Shown here piece after piece: positions 44,565 to 55,064 of a DNA stretch of 64,000 bases. The stretch spans positions 29,252-93,251 of the forward strand of contig NZ_JADKYY010000009.1 of the NCBI RefSeq assembly GCF_015354315.1. Reading direction: 5' to 3'. This stretch comes from Planobacterium oryzisoli. GTDB taxonomy: Bacteria > Bacteroidota > Bacteroidia > Flavobacteriales > Weeksellaceae. The position numbers were made by a program, and so were the translations under genes. The notes below the pieces were generated by a model. It did no database searches. It worked only from the letters and a program-made list of their open reading frames with translations, and was not told the DNA's origin. Positions within the stretch are counted from its first letter, which is position 1, and each line of letters starts with the position of its first letter.

Positions 44565-44951
44565 TTAACGTTTGGAGAATTGGAATCTCTTTCTCGCTTT
44601 TTTCTGTCCTGGTTTCTTTCTTTCTACCATTCTGGCATCTCTAGTAAGAAGACCATGAGGCTTAAGAGAAAGTCTGAATTCTGCGTTAATTTCGCAAAGA
44701 GCTCTGGATACACCAAGACGAATAGCTTCAGCTTGTCCTGTGTTACCTCCACCAAATACATTTACAGTAACGTCGTATTGACCAGCAGTTTCCGTTAATA
44801 GAAACGGTTGATTCAACTTATACACCATTACATCTGTAGAAAAATATTCCTTAGCGTCTTTACCGTTTACAACGAAGTTTCCAGTACCTGGCTTCACGTA
44901 AACCCTCGCTACAGAAGTTTTTCTTCTTCCAATTTTATGAATTGTAGACAT
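44565..44951 (-). CDS. rpsI: 30S ribosomal protein S9
   Basis: A 128-residue basic protein with [20 protein letters not shown] at the start, [19 protein letters not shown] in the middle and the C-terminal [28 protein letters not shown] tail (arginine at the very end), as in all S9 proteins; the tail contacts P-site tRNA. It follows rplM by 5 bases. Confidence 0.97.
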   Translation of the reverse strand: MSTIHKIGRRKTSVARVYVKPGTGNFVVNGKDAKEYFSTDVMVYKLNQPFLLTETAGQYDVTVNVFGGGNTGQAEAIRLGVSRALCEINAEFRLSLKPHGLLTRDARMVERKKPGQKKARKRFQFSKR

Positions 44952-44956
44952 ACTAA

Positions 44957-45412
44957 TTATTTAAATTCGTTAACATTAATAGTTTTCGGCTGCTGAGCTT
45001 CGTGCTTATGTTCCGTACCTTCATATAGATAGAGGTTCTTAAGAATAGCAGATCCCAATTTGTTTTTTGGAAGCATCCCTTTAACGGATTTTTCCAAAAC
45101 TCTCATTGGATTCTTCTTTAGTAGCTCCTCAGCTGTCTGAGACTTTTGTCCACCCGGATAACCAGTATGCCAGATGTAGGTCTTATCAGCCCATTTGTTT
45201 CCAGAAAGAGTAATCTTTCCTGCATTCAAGACAATCACATTATCACCACAGTCTACGTGTGGAGTGAAGTTTGTCTTGTGCTTACCTCTCAAAATTTTAG
45301 CCACTGTAGAAGCTAACCTTCCCAACGGCTGTCCTTCAGCATCTACCACAACCCATTCTTTATTAGCGGTAGCTTTGTTTGCTGAAACGGTTTTGTAACT
45401 TAATGTATTCAC
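44957..45412 (-). CDS. rplM: 50S ribosomal protein L13
   Basis: The 151-residue form starting at GTG (45412) reads [19 protein letters not shown] and matches family length; motifs include [36 protein letters not shown] and HTGYPGG. An in-frame ATG at 45436 would add eight residues (MFNRKRKS); it is compatible with the promoter and cannot be excluded. A further upstream TTG at 45460 is inside the -7 element and is excluded. First gene of rplM-rpsI-rpsB. Confidence 0.93.
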   Translation of the reverse strand: MNTLSYKTVSANKATANKEWVVVDAEGQPLGRLASTVAKILRGKHKTNFTPHVDCGDNVIVLNAGKITLSGNKWADKTYIWHTGYPGGQKSQTAEELLKKNPMRVLEKSVKGMLPKNKLGSAILKNLYLYEGTEHKHEAQQPKTINVNEFK

Positions 45413-45457
45413 ACTTTTTCGTTTACGATTAAACATATTTATCCCATTACGGGTGTG

Positions 45458-45465
45458 CAAAGGTA
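45458..45465 (-). promoter_or_regulatory. -7 promoter element of rplM-rpsI-rpsB
   Basis: Reads TACCTTTG on the minus strand, 21 bases before the ATG at 45436 and 45 before the GTG at 45412. Confidence 0.6.
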
Positions 45466-45567
45466 CAATTTTTTTTTAGAATTGAAAAGATTTTAGGACA
45501 CGTTAATAACAAAGCACCAATCCCAATGCAAACTATTGGTACTTAAGGGAATGCTTAAATAAACCCT

Positions 45568-45909
45568 CTACTGCTTCCCGTTACGAAGGGATTTGGAACC
45601 TTTTAGACTTGCAAGTAAATAATACCCCACAAAAACGGTGGAAAAACGAATAGCAGAAAGCACAGCAATTTCAAATGGGAAAAATACCAGCCCTACCACT
45701 ACCACAAGTAGCATTCCTAAGAAGGAAAAAAGTAGCTTCTGAGCTAATGACTTGTTCGGGTCATCCATTAAAAAAGCAACAGCCCAACCCACACCTATGG
45801 CTAATCCATAGAACAAATCGGCCCAAACACCTTGACTCGTCCAGACATACCGACTTAGGAGATAGCCAATAAGTATTCCCATTGTAAGATAGAGCATTGC
45901 ACGCTTCAT
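45568..45909 (-). CDS. Small conserved membrane protein, unassigned
   Basis: A 113-residue protein with four hydrophobic segments (about residues 5-20, 30-48, 60-80 and 82-102) and a basic C-terminus (KGSKSLRNGKQ). I do not recognise a family. The start is set at 45909 because a TATATTTG element sits in the upstream in-frame extension. It is monocistronic between rplM and the divergent mutase gene. Confidence 0.7.
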   Translation of the reverse strand: MKRAMLYLTMGILIGYLLSRYVWTSQGVWADLFYGLAIGVGWAVAFLMDDPNKSLAQKLLFSFLGMLLVVVVGLVFFPFEIAVLSAIRFSTVFVGYYLLASLKGSKSLRNGKQ

Positions 45910-45924
45910 ATAATTTATTTGGTA

Positions 45925-45932
45925 CAAATATA
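45925..45932 (-). promoter_or_regulatory. -7 promoter element of the small membrane protein gene
   Basis: Reads TATATTTG on the minus strand, 15 bases before the ATG. Confidence 0.55.
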
Positions 45933-46014
45933 AATATTTGCGCAGTTTAACGCTCTAAATCCCGACAGATATATCCTGCGGTCAGGGCGTTTGTTTGCAT
46001 TCCCATTGAATGCT

Positions 46015-46022
46015 TATATTTG
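46015..46022 (+). promoter_or_regulatory. Promoter of the fused mutase gene
   Basis: The -7 element TATATTTG is preceded by TTTG at 45994-45997 (17 bases apart) and at 45990-45993 (21 apart). It lies 29 bases before the ATG at 46052. Confidence 0.6.
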
Positions 46023-46051
46023 GAAAATTCATCAATCTTTTTAAAATACTA

Positions 46052-49000
46052 ATGGAAATAGAAAAATACCAGCCTAAAAATAAGGTACGGATAGTAACTG
46101 CCGCTGCTTTGTTTGATGGACATGACGCGGCTATAAACATAATGCGAAGGGTCCTTCAGTCCACCGGTTGTGAGGTCATACACCTGGGACACGATAAATC
46201 TGCGGAAGAAGTGGTGAACACTGCTATTCAAGAAGATGCAAATGCCATTGCTATCACGTCGTATCAAGGTGGCCATAACGAGTACTTTAAATATATGTAC
46301 GACCTTTTGAAAGAAAAAGATTCTTTGCAGATTAAAATTTTTGGCGGTGGCGGTGGAGTAATCCTACCTTCTGAGATAAAAGAATTGATGGATTATGGCA
46401 TTGAAAGGATCTACTCACCAGATGACGGAAGAGAGATGGGACTGCAAGGCATGATAAACGATTTGGTTCAAAGAGCTGACTATGCCACTGGGGAGAAAAT
46501 AACAACAGAACATGTGGAACAAATCCGCTTTGACAATCCCAGCTCTATTGCGCAAGTAATTTCTGCAGTAGAAAATTTTTCTGAAGAAAAAGACGAATTA
46601 GTCGCCCGGATACGTTCGAAGGCAAAAGACCTTAAGATCCCCATTTTGGGTATAACCGGTACCGGCGGTGCAGGTAAATCCTCGTTGACCGATGAATTAG
46701 TCCGCAGGTTTCTGCGCTCTAATCCCTCAAGCAAGCTAGCAATCATTTCCATTGATCCTTCAAAGAAAAAGACAGGTGGTGCTTTACTGGGTGACCGTAT
46801 ACGTATGAATTCTATTCATGACCAAAGAATTTATATGCGGTCCATGGCCACTCGTGAGAACAATGTCTCTGTCTCACCCCATATACATGCTGCCATTGAT
46901 GTCCTAAAACTTTCTGGCCCTGAGCTCATCATACTTGAAACCTCTGGAATTGGGCAAAGTGGATCAGAAATCACCGAAGTCTCAGATCTCTCATTGTATG
47001 TAATGACCCCTGAATACGGGGCATCTACGCAACTTGAAAAAATTGACATGCTAGACTATGCGGATTTTGTGGCGTTAAACAAATCCGACAAACGAGGAGC
47101 CCTTGATGCGCTTCAGGCGGTTCGTAAGCAATTCCAAAGAAACCACACCCGTTTTACTGAACCACTGGAAGACATGCCTGTATTCTCTACTAAAGCAAGT
47201 CAGTTCAACGATTGGGGCACCACGGAACTCTTCAATCAGATAGTCCAGAAACTTAACCAGCACACGCAAGATGGCACGCCGCACTTTGAATTATTTAAAG
47301 AACAAGTAACAACTGATGAATCGGTAGTGATTCCACCAAAACGAATCCGGTACCTCTCGGAAATTGTTGAAAACAACCGAGCTTACGACAGAGAAGTTGA
47401 ACAGCAGGCACTAGTAGCAAAACGCATGTACCTTCTTGACGGAGCAAAGACTCTGGTTAACGAAGATACTGTAGTGGTCGAGAAACTAGAAAAGGTATTA
47501 TTGAAGGCCAGTAAAGAACTCAAGGAAGAAAACAAACTCTTTCTGCAGGGTTGGCACCAATTTAAGAAAGAACTTAAAGAAGACACATTCACGTATTTGG
47601 TACGTGGCAAAGAAATCAAGGTTCCCACTTCAAGCAAATCGCTCTCGGGAATTGACATTCCAAAAATTGCTTTACCCAAATTTCAGGATTGGGGAGACCT
47701 AATTCGCTGGAAAGGGCAAGAGAACGTGCCCGGCCAGTTTCCATTTACAGCAGGTATCTATCCTTTTAAAAGGACTGGAGAAGATCCCACACGTATGTTT
47801 GCCGGGGAGGGTGGGCCAGAACGCACCAACCGCAGATTTCATTATGTTTCGGCAGAAATGCCTGCAAAAAGGCTATCTACTGCATTTGATTCTGTAACTC
47901 TCTACGGCCAAGACCCTGCGTTCCCTCCTGATATATATGGTAAAATTGGTAATGCAGGAGTTTCGATAGCTACATTGGACGACGCAAAAAAATTGTATTC
48001 TGGTTTTGATCTAATTGATCCACTAACCTCCGTTTCCATGACCATAAATGGTCCTGCACCAATGCTGCTGGCGTTTTTCATGAACGCGGCCATTGATCAG
48101 AATTGCGAAAAATTCATTGACGAAAATAATCTTTGGGACAAAGTGGAACAGGTGCTAGCATCCAAATACGATGCCCATGGAATCAAGCGTCCAGAATATT
48201 ATGGAGAACTTCCTCCCACAAATAGTGGGCTTGGATTAAGACTCTTAGGAATTTCTGGCGATGAGATACTAGAACCGAGCGACTACCAGCGAATTAAAGC
48301 AGCAACAATCGCCACAGTGCGAGGAACCGTGCAAGCGGATATATTGAAAGAAGACCAAGCGCAAAATACTTGCATTTTTTCTACGGAATTTGCCTTGCGT
48401 CTAATGGGAGATGTCCAAGCTTACTTTATAGAGCAAAAAGTGCGAAACTTTTATTCAGTGTCCATTTCAGGATACCATATAGCGGAAGCGGGCGCGAATC
48501 CAATTTCTCAATTGGCTTTTACTTTAGCAAATGGCTTTACCTATGTAGAATATTACCTTTCCCGAGGAATGGATATTAATGCCTTTGCTCCAAATTTATC
48601 CTTCTTCTTCTCCAATGGAATTGATCCCGAATATGCAGTAATTGGAAGGGTGGCAAGAAGAATTTGGTCCAAAGCAATGAAATTAAAGTACGGAGCGGAC
48701 GAACGCTCTCAAATGCTCAAGTATCACATCCAGACTTCGGGTCGTTCTCTGCACGCCCAGGAAATAGATTTCAATGATATACGTACTACACTTCAAGCGT
48801 TATATGCCATCTATGACAACTGCAACTCATTGCATACCAACGCTTATGATGAGGCGATTACAACACCAACAGAAGAATCTGTACGAAGAGCGATGGCAAT
48901 TCAGTTAATCATTAATAAAGAATTAGGACTTGCTAAAAATGAAAATCCTTTGCAAGGATCATTTATCATAGAAGAACTTACTGATCTGGTCGAAGAAGCA

Positions 49001-49420
49001 GTTTACCTTGAATTTGATAGAATTACAGAACGTGGAGGTGTACTGGGAGCAATGGAGACTATGTACCAACGTTCTAAAATTCAGGAAGAATCTATGCATT
49101 ATGAATGGCTAAAACATACCGGAGAATATCCAATTATTGGTGTGAACACATTTTTAGGTAAAGACGGCTCCCCAACAATACTTCCACGAGAGGTTATACG
49201 CTCGACCGAAGAGGAGAAGCAGCAACAGATAAATAGTCTTACTAATTTTCAGAAAGCGAATATAAGCACAGCAACCTCTGCATTGGAACATTTACAGAAG
49301 GCGGCATTAAATCAGGAGAATTTATTTGAAGTAATGATGGAAGCAGCAAAATACTGCTCTTTGGGTCAGATTACGAATGCATTATTTGAGGTGGGTGGTA
49401 AATACCGACGAAATATGTAA
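46052..49420 (+). CDS. icmF: Fused isobutyryl-CoA mutase (IcmF type)
   Basis: B12-dependent acyl-CoA mutase fused to its own G-protein chaperone. The 1122-residue chain has an N-terminal cobalamin domain (about 10-145, with the base-off motif DGHDAA at residues 22-27), a MeaI-type GTPase (about 185-420, P-loop [12 protein letters not shown]), a linker, and the TIM-barrel mutase domain (about 530-1100, [26 protein letters not shown] and [14 protein letters not shown]). This cobalamin/GTPase/mutase order is the IcmF signature and differs from methylmalonyl-CoA mutase. The upstream ATG at 46010 precedes the promoter element and is rejected. Substrate (isobutyryl, isovaleryl or pivalyl CoA) is not decided. 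Confidence 0.92.
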   Translation: MEIEKYQPKNKVRIVTAAALFDGHDAAINIMRRVLQSTGCEVIHLGHDKSAEEVVNTAIQEDANAIAITSYQGGHNEYFKYMYDLLKEKDSLQIKIFGGGGGVILPSEIKELMDYGIERIYSPDDGREMGLQGMINDLVQRADYATGEKITTEHVEQIRFDNPSSIAQVISAVENFSEEKDELVARIRSKAKDLKIPILGITGTGGAGKSSLTDELVRRFLRSNPSSKLAIISIDPSKKKTGGALLGDRIRMNSIHDQRIYMRSMATRENNVSVSPHIHAAIDVLKLSGPELIILETSGIGQSGSEITEVSDLSLYVMTPEYGASTQLEKIDMLDYADFVALNKSDKRGALDALQAVRKQFQRNHTRFTEPLEDMPVFSTKASQFNDWGTTELFNQIVQKLNQHTQDGTPHFELFKEQVTTDESVVIPPKRIRYLSEIVENNRAYDREVEQQALVAKRMYLLDGAKTLVNEDTVVVEKLEKVLLKASKELKEENKLFLQGWHQFKKELKEDTFTYLVRGKEIKVPTSSKSLSGIDIPKIALPKFQDWGDLIRWKGQENVPGQFPFTAGIYPFKRTGEDPTRMFAGEGGPERTNRRFHYVSAEMPAKRLSTAFDSVTLYGQDPAFPPDIYGKIGNAGVSIATLDDAKKLYSGFDLIDPLTSVSMTINGPAPMLLAFFMNAAIDQNCEKFIDENNLWDKVEQVLASKYDAHGIKRPEYYGELPPTNSGLGLRLLGISGDEILEPSDYQRIKAATIATVRGTVQADILKEDQAQNTCIFSTEFALRLMGDVQAYFIEQKVRNFYSVSISGYHIAEAGANPISQLAFTLANGFTYVEYYLSRGMDINAFAPNLSFFFSNGIDPEYAVIGRVARRIWSKAMKLKYGADERSQMLKYHIQTSGRSLHAQEIDFNDIRTTLQALYAIYDNCNSLHTNAYDEAITTPTEESVRRAMAIQLIINKELGLAKNENPLQGSFIIEELTDLVEEAVYLEFDRITERGGVLGAMETMYQRSKIQEESMHYEWLKHTGEYPIIGVNTFLGKDGSPTILPREVIRSTEEEKQQQINSLTNFQKANISTATSALEHLQKAALNQENLFEVMMEAAKYCSLGQITNALFEVGGKYRRNM

Positions 49421-49443
49421 AGCACATCCTTTATAAACTTTAG

Positions 49444-49474
49444 TAGCCTTCCCTAATGTGGAAGGCTATTTTTT
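49444..49474. terminator. Terminator between the mutase and the metallo-hydrolase
   Basis: A perfect 9-bp stem (49444-49452 with 49460-49468) followed by a T run, between convergent genes. Confidence 0.85.
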
Positions 49475-50387
49475 AAATTGTATCGTAAAGACCTTTTACA
49501 TAGTCAGGCCAGCGTGAAGGGGTGGTTCGGTTTTTGAAGCCCGGAATAAATTGATTGTGTTGGGTAATCTGATCGGGAGAGATCCCTTGCGCTTTCTTAC
49601 TCTGCACGAACTCTATACTTTCTGCTAGAAAAGACCGCATCTCTTTAATCTGTGTTTTCGTTCCAACTGTATTTTCTGGGGTATCCGCATGACCAAAAAT
49701 ATAGAGTGTATCCTCAGGAAAAGTAAGCAGAACTTTGTCTAGAATTTGAACCCAAGTCCGGGCATTTGCACCGTCCTTAGGCCTATAGACAGGTATCATG
49801 TTAATGAACATTAAATCACCCAGGTGTACTACTCCATCATTCTCAAAATAATAAACTGCATCTCCCTGAGTATGCCCCGCGCCAAAATGATAACCCGTCA
49901 CGCGATCTCCACGAAGTTCAAATTTATATATTTCGTCAAACAATTCTGTAGGATAATATTGCTCTACCAAATTATTGCGCTCTACGGCAGACTGTCTTTG
50001 TAGTTCAGGCACTTTATGGTGTGCTACCACTTTTCTAGCAATATCTTTAAATGCGAGATTACCTGAGGTGTGGTCTGCGTGGTGGTGCGTGTTAGCCAAG
50101 TAGAGAACTTCTTTATTTGATGATTTAATTGACTCCACTAGGGGGCTAATCTGTTTAGGAAATTGACTATCAATTATGACAAAGCCATCTCTATTTTCCA
50201 AAACACCTACAGTTCCTCCTCCATTGTTAAAGCGATACACATTACCTCTCACATTCTGAAGCTGACCGGAACTGACAGATAATGGTTGGGTCTTTGCTCT
50301 TGTGAGAGAGCAACTCAACCAGGAAGAGTAAGTTAAAAGGCCTAATGCGCCTAATGCGGATTTTGAAATAAATTCTTTTCTGTTCAT
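49473..50387 (-). CDS. Exported metallo-beta-lactamase-fold hydrolase
   Basis: The 304-residue protein starts with an export signal (MNRKEFISKSALGALGLL, ending in a lipobox-like SWLSC around residue 26). The zinc ligands of the MBL fold are all seen: THHHADH (about residues 100-106), the GAGHTQGD histidine (about 171), the HLGD aspartate (about 192) and FGHAD (about 233). The arrangement resembles B1/B4-like and related non-lactamase hydrolases; antibiotic hydrolysis is not implied. Its substrate is unknown and it has no partner gene. Confidence 0.88.
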   Translation of the reverse strand: MNRKEFISKSALGALGLLTYSSWLSCSLTRAKTQPLSVSSGQLQNVRGNVYRFNNGGGTVGVLENRDGFVIIDSQFPKQISPLVESIKSSNKEVLYLANTHHHADHTSGNLAFKDIARKVVAHHKVPELQRQSAVERNNLVEQYYPTELFDEIYKFELRGDRVTGYHFGAGHTQGDAVYYFENDGVVHLGDLMFINMIPVYRPKDGANARTWVQILDKVLLTFPEDTLYIFGHADTPENTVGTKTQIKEMRSFLAESIEFVQSKKAQGISPDQITQHNQFIPGFKNRTTPSRWPDYVKGLYDTI

Positions 50388-50419
50388 ACTGGTGGGTTTT
50401 CTACTAAATTAGTAAATTA

Positions 50420-50427
50420 TAGGTTTG
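50420..50427 (+). promoter_or_regulatory. -7 promoter element of the serine hydrolase gene
   Basis: Reads TAGGTTTG, 11 bases before the ATG at 50439. Confidence 0.5.
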
Positions 50428-50438
50428 ATAACTACAGT

Positions 50439-51557
50439 ATGATGAAGAATTACCGACGAGTTATTCTGCTCCTTTTTATTTTGCTTTTCATTGCATGCGA
50501 CAAAAAAAAACCTCCTTTACACAAAGAAAATAAGATACTTGCGGACAGTGCATTCGCACCAAAACGCCACGTACTTACATCGGAAGTTAAAAAAGAACTA
50601 GATTCACTGTTGTCCGCACACCGATTTAATGGCACTGTATCTATGAGTGTAGAAAATTGGGAACAATATGTGTTTGAAGGTGGGTACTGTAATTTTACGA
50701 AACTTAATCCTATTACGGAAAATACACATTTCTCCATCGCCTCTATTTCCAAGCAGTTTACGGCTGTGCTGCTTTTAAAGCTCAGTGAGCAAGGCGAAAT
50801 AAATCTAACTGATAGTTTAGCAAGGTATGTTTTGGATACACCCAGCGTATATAATAACATCAACCTTCACAAATTACTCACCCACACATCCGGTCTGGGA
50901 TTGAGCTCAGAACCTGGAGTAGCACCTACCTACCATTATTCGAACAAGGGGTATAATTTTTTGCAAGAGGTACTAGAGAAAACAACAGGTATGCCCTATC
51001 AGCAGTATTTATCAAAAACAGTTAGACAACTTGGCTTGAAAAACACCAGTACTGCGAGAGACCCACTGCCAGAGCAATTTGCCTCTGCCTATACAAGAAC
51101 TTTACATGATACTACCAAGGTACCGGAAATGCCTCAACGTATCGAACGTATCGGAATAAGCATTGCTGCCGGAGGGATCATTTCTACCGCTAAGGACTTA
51201 CACAACTGGAACTATCATCTCTACAGTGGAAAGATTCTGTCCAAGGATAATATTGCGAAGATGACTACTCCTTATGCGTATTTTTCCCACTATATATTAG
51301 GTGAAGTGGGATATGGCTATGGAATAATGATACAGGAAAAACCCGTAGTAGCTTATATGCATACCGGGTATGTTCGGGGAGCCCCTAGCTTATTAATTTA
51401 CTACCCGGCGCACAAGCTGTCGGTTGCAATACTTAGTAATATAGCGAATGAGGCTGAGGGTAAGAAAGCGATTTTTAATACCCATTCTCAAACAAAGAAC
51501 ATTCTGGACCGCTATTTAGTACAACTACAAACTTCCACCAGCGATACTAAAAACTAG
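50439..51557 (+). CDS. Serine hydrolase, beta-lactamase/class C PBP family lipoprotein
   Basis: The 372-residue protein has a lipoprotein signal (lipobox LFIAC, cysteine near residue 20) and the penicillin-binding fold: SxxK as SISK with Ser102 and Lys105, YSN (about residue 168) and a C-terminal HTG motif (about residue 307) replacing KTG. This motif set defines the class C beta-lactamase/esterase/DD-peptidase group; most Bacteroidota members are not true beta-lactamases. Two start ATGs are in tandem at 50439 and 50442. Confidence 0.9.
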   Translation: MMKNYRRVILLLFILLFIACDKKKPPLHKENKILADSAFAPKRHVLTSEVKKELDSLLSAHRFNGTVSMSVENWEQYVFEGGYCNFTKLNPITENTHFSIASISKQFTAVLLLKLSEQGEINLTDSLARYVLDTPSVYNNINLHKLLTHTSGLGLSSEPGVAPTYHYSNKGYNFLQEVLEKTTGMPYQQYLSKTVRQLGLKNTSTARDPLPEQFASAYTRTLHDTTKVPEMPQRIERIGISIAAGGIISTAKDLHNWNYHLYSGKILSKDNIAKMTTPYAYFSHYILGEVGYGYGIMIQEKPVVAYMHTGYVRGAPSLLIYYPAHKLSVAILSNIANEAEGKKAIFNTHSQTKNILDRYLVQLQTSTSDTKN

Positions 51558-51607
51558 TAGTATATTAGCAATTGCTTTTAAAAGTCAAGAAACATTATTC
51601 TATTAAA

Positions 51608-52165
51608 GTGCAAAAAGAAAAAATCATACTAGGAATTGACCCGGGAACAGCAGTAATGGGATTTGGAGTAATTTCCATCGTTCAGTCACAAATTACACTC
51701 CTAGGGGTTGAAGAACTTGTCTTGAAAAAAAGTTACAATCACGAATCCAAATTAAAGGTGATATTTGATACAACACTTGCCTTCATTGACAGATTCCACC
51801 CAGATGAAGTGGCTTTAGAGGCACCATTCTTTGGTAAAAATGTTCAGTCAATGCTCAAATTAGGAAGAGCGCAGGGTGTGGCAATGGCAGCCTCTCTGCA
51901 CCGCAGCATCCCTATTTGCGAATACTCTCCAAAGAAAGTAAAACAATCTATTACTGGAAACGGTAATGCCAGCAAGGAGCAAGTTTCAGCTATGCTCAAA
52001 CACATTCTTAAAATAAAAGAATTCTCCACTTCTTCACTTGATGCCTCAGACGGTCTTGCAGTGGCAGTTTGCCACCATTTTAATTCCAATGGACTTTCCA
52101 CGGACAAAGAGTCTTACTCCGGGTGGGAAAGTTTTCTAAAGAAGAATCCGCAACGGCTACGTTAA
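51608..52165 (+). CDS. ruvC: Crossover junction endodeoxyribonuclease RuvC
   Basis: Resolves Holliday junctions. The 185-residue protein has the acidic active site: ILGIDPGTAVMGFG (first aspartate), VALEAPFFGKNVQS (glutamate), KQSITGNGNASKEQV and the final DASDGLAVAVCHHF pair. The GTG at 51608 gives a RuvC-like length; an upstream TTG at 51572 would add 12 residues and no ATG is available. ruvA and ruvB are not in the window. Confidence 0.94.
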   Translation: MQKEKIILGIDPGTAVMGFGVISIVQSQITLLGVEELVLKKSYNHESKLKVIFDTTLAFIDRFHPDEVALEAPFFGKNVQSMLKLGRAQGVAMAASLHRSIPICEYSPKKVKQSITGNGNASKEQVSAMLKHILKIKEFSTSSLDASDGLAVAVCHHFNSNGLSTDKESYSGWESFLKKNPQRLR

Positions 52166-52244
52166 GTTCCCAATAAACTTGCTTAACCTAATACTATTTG
52201 TAACAAAATAGTAAGTAGCTTTACTTATCAGTAAATTCATTTAA

Positions 52245-53297
52245 ATGAAAAGGAAGAAATTAACCAGCTATAAATTCAACAACCTCCAACATTTCTTGTT
52301 AGCATGCTCCGGAGCAAACCTTAATATACTGCGCAAAACGCCCAGTGAATGGAACAAATTTGCAGGGATTGGTGGTGTAATTTTGTTTACCTCCCTATTT
52401 GCCACCCTGAGTGCGGGCTATGCACTATTTACTGTCTTTGATAACCTATGGGCTGCAGCGGCCTTTGGAATTCTCTGGGGTCTTATGATATTCAATCTCG
52501 ACCGTTATATCGTCTCTTCAATTAAGAAAACAGGGACATTTCGGAATCAATTTCTAATGGCAACTCCTCGAATTCTGCTAGCGGCCTTTCTAGGAATCAT
52601 AATTTCCAAACCATTAGAGCTTAAAGTTTTTGAGAAAGAGATCAATAAGCAACTCAACACTATAGTTGAAAGGAATAAAGCGGACATAGAGAAACAAATG
52701 AATTCTCGAATTTTAAAACAGACCGAACCTTTCGAGCAAGAAAAAAAACAAATACAAGAAAAGACTGCACAATACCAAGCAGCTTTCGACAGTGCTGCAG
52801 TGGAACTGGAAAAAGAAATTTTAGGCACCAAGACAACACTCACCTCTGGCAAGGAAGGATTTGGTCCTAATGCAAAAAGAAAGGCGGAACTCAAAAATCA
52901 ACGTTATGCAGAACTACAAAATTACAGACGTGAAGTTCAGCCGCGATTAAATGCCTTGGATTCCGCCATTACCAAAGTATACGATAATCTGGAAAAGAGT
53001 AGATCGGATGTGCAAGCAGTGGAGGAAGGCTTTAATGGATTCGCCGCTCGACTTCAAGCCCTTGATGAACTTGGATCCAACTCAAAAATAATGGCCACGG
53101 CATCGCTCTTTATAATGGGACTATTTATTGCACTAGAGATTGCGCCGGTCTTAGTGAAGTTAATTTCACCTGTTGGACCTTACGATTATCTACTTGACCA
53201 AACAGAAAACGATTACCGGCTGTACAGTAAGGAATTGATGACAAAAACCGAGCTTGCTACGGAGCGCCGTATAGAAGAGTTCAGGAGTGATTCTTAA
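52245..53297 (+). CDS. DUF4407 membrane protein
   Basis: The 350-residue protein has four membrane helices in a 2+1+1 arrangement (about residues 40-62, 66-85, 104-124 and 288-308) flanking a long hydrophilic coiled-coil (about 130-280), a pattern typical of DUF4407. The LTSYKFNNLQHFLLACSGAN start and the GLMIFNLDRYIVSS motif after the second helix fit the family. DUF4407 proteins are widespread in Bacteroidota; no function is established. Confidence 0.88.
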   Translation: MKRKKLTSYKFNNLQHFLLACSGANLNILRKTPSEWNKFAGIGGVILFTSLFATLSAGYALFTVFDNLWAAAAFGILWGLMIFNLDRYIVSSIKKTGTFRNQFLMATPRILLAAFLGIIISKPLELKVFEKEINKQLNTIVERNKADIEKQMNSRILKQTEPFEQEKKQIQEKTAQYQAAFDSAAVELEKEILGTKTTLTSGKEGFGPNAKRKAELKNQRYAELQNYRREVQPRLNALDSAITKVYDNLEKSRSDVQAVEEGFNGFAARLQALDELGSNSKIMATASLFIMGLFIALEIAPVLVKLISPVGPYDYLLDQTENDYRLYSKELMTKTELATERRIEEFRSDS

Positions 53298-53385
53298 ATT
53301 GTTCAATAATCAATGAAATATCTCAGTATCATTTATTTCAGTACTAGCTTATAGAGTAGTAATTTTACCGAAAAGCACTGGCTAG

Positions 53386-54618
53386 TTGGAAAAAATACAA
53401 AGAAATTCTTGGATAGTTATTGCATCTGCCACACTCACACATCTTTTTTTGGGCACCGTCTACGCATGGAGCTTTTTTCAGGACAAGATTGCACTTCAAA
53501 TGAACTGGACTCAAAGTGAAAGTGTGTGGGCATTCAGTTTGTCGATTCTCTTTTTAGGATTGAGCGCTGCATGGTTTGGACCGCGTACGCACAAATACGG
53601 TCTTTGGAAATTAGCAGTTATAGGGACCATCCTTTACGCAACTGGTTTTATAATCTCTGGAATTGCGCTACATTGTAAATGGTTATGGTTATTGTACTTA
53701 GGATTTGGCCTCGTAGGTGGAACGGGACTTGGAATGGCGTATGTGACACCAGTAAGTGCTGTTAGCGCTTTATCCACGAAGAAAAATGGTCTCCTAACGG
53801 GTTTAGTGGTAATGGGATTTGGCTTGGGTGCACTTGTAATGTCAAAAATTCTTGCTCCGGCAATAATGGAATGGACCGGAGATAACCTTGCCTATACATT
53901 TATTATAATCGGGAGCTCTCTTCTTATAATACAACCCGTAATAGCCTATCAGCTTCGATATTCCAAAGAAGGGAAGAAGAATGTCATCGTGTTGGCAAAA
54001 GAATTGAAAACTTCTTTACAGCAGCCATCGTACTACAGGCTATTTACCATGTTTGCACTGAACATCACCGCTGGAATGGTATTTATTTCTTTCCAATCCC
54101 CAATGTACGAACGTTTGTTACTCGGTACTTCTTTTAATTTCCCCCTACTTGCAGAGGGGTCCACCTTAATCGCAGCAAGTGCAATCTTTAATGGTCTAGG
54201 ACGTCTTTTTTGGGGGTATTATGGAGATAAAATAGGTACGATTAAAGCATTTCGCCAGATATTTATTTTTCAGTTAGCACTATTCACTATTTTAATACTG
54301 ACTAAAAATCCTTTGGTGTTTTTTCTAAGTGTCTGCTTTGTCCTGTGGTGTTACGGTGGTGGATTTGGCATATTACCATCGCTGATAAAATCACAGTACG
54401 GCTCCAGATTGATGCCTTCGGTGTATGGAATCACTCTTCTGGGTTGGAGTTTTGGGGGAATTATTGGCCCTCAATTAGTGGCACTATTACAGGATTATAT
54501 GCCACTCGAGGCACAGAGATTCGCACTTATTGTCAGTGGCACTTTTATTACATTAGGATTTATCCTGTCACTGAGATTGCAGGAGGGGTTAAAGACAGGC
54601 ACCCATTCAACTGTTTAG
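53386..54618 (+). CDS. OFA-family MFS transporter
   Basis: The 410-residue protein has twelve membrane helices and begins IVIASATLTHLFLGTVYAWSFF, the motif of the oxalate/formate antiporter (OFA) branch of the major facilitator superfamily; the GLVGGTGLGMAYVTPVSA segment in helix 4 also fits. The second half carries NGLGRLFWGYYGDKIG. Substrate is not deducible. The only upstream start in frame near the N-terminus is a TTG at 53386, so it is taken as the start; a downstream start would cut the first helix. Confidence 0.87.
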   Translation: MEKIQRNSWIVIASATLTHLFLGTVYAWSFFQDKIALQMNWTQSESVWAFSLSILFLGLSAAWFGPRTHKYGLWKLAVIGTILYATGFIISGIALHCKWLWLLYLGFGLVGGTGLGMAYVTPVSAVSALSTKKNGLLTGLVVMGFGLGALVMSKILAPAIMEWTGDNLAYTFIIIGSSLLIIQPVIAYQLRYSKEGKKNVIVLAKELKTSLQQPSYYRLFTMFALNITAGMVFISFQSPMYERLLLGTSFNFPLLAEGSTLIAASAIFNGLGRLFWGYYGDKIGTIKAFRQIFIFQLALFTILILTKNPLVFFLSVCFVLWCYGGGFGILPSLIKSQYGSRLMPSVYGITLLGWSFGGIIGPQLVALLQDYMPLEAQRFALIVSGTFITLGFILSLRLQEGLKTGTHSTV

Positions 54619-54632
54619 CTACTACCTGGATT

Positions 54633-55064
54633 TTAATCAGAAAGAATAATTGTAGTACTATCCGTAAACTCTTTTGTAGAAAAGTACATCGCACCACAAA
54701 TTGAACTTTTTAATGTGTACATTCCTTTAAGTAGCACGATATAGTTTATTTTTCCTGCCACCACTGGTAATCGCCTTGTATTGGAACTTTTGTCTGTAAT
54801 ATCCACGATAATATTGCACAGAGAATTATTTCGCACTATCAATGACATCCGAGGATCATCAGGACCAGAGCTTAGAAGCACATCAATGGACTCTGCAGCA
54901 ACCTTGTGTTTGCTGAGTGAATCCAGCCGCATTAGTTCTGTAAATTCGTCTTCCGCTAGGGGAATTGACTTTTCCTGTGTTGAGGTCGGTGCTTCCTTTG
55001 GTAGGGTGGGTGCGCAAGAAACAGCCAAAAGGAAAAGAAATGCACTTATGAATGTTCTTATCAC
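54633..55064 (-). CDS. Putative lipoprotein of unknown function
   Basis: The 143-residue protein has a lipoprotein signal (LLAVSC, cysteine at residue 17), a polar Ser/Thr/Glu-rich spacer and a beta-rich C-terminal part with DPRMSLIVRNNSLCNIIVDIT and GKINYIVLLKGMYTLKS. It recalls small Flavobacteriia lipoproteins of the DUF6759 type, but I am not certain. It overlaps the guaB stop by 4 bases, so the two are co-transcribed. Confidence 0.7.
   Translation of the reverse strand: MIRTFISAFLFLLAVSCAPTLPKEAPTSTQEKSIPLAEDEFTELMRLDSLSKHKVAAESIDVLLSSGPDDPRMSLIVRNNSLCNIIVDITDKSSNTRRLPVVAGKINYIVLLKGMYTLKSSICGAMYFSTKEFTDSTTIILSD

Noticed and set aside
49473..51557. Metallo-beta-lactamase-fold and serine beta-lactamase-family genes side by side as a possible resistance locus.
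   Set aside because: Both belong to wide hydrolase families, are divergent, have no mobile-element signs, and the serine protein has HTG instead of the KTG of beta-lactamases; nothing shows antibiotic hydrolysis.
54633..54704. Plus-strand open frame overlapping the MFS transporter end (54345-54704).
   Set aside because: It is an out-of-frame shadow of the transporter gene without a start signal.
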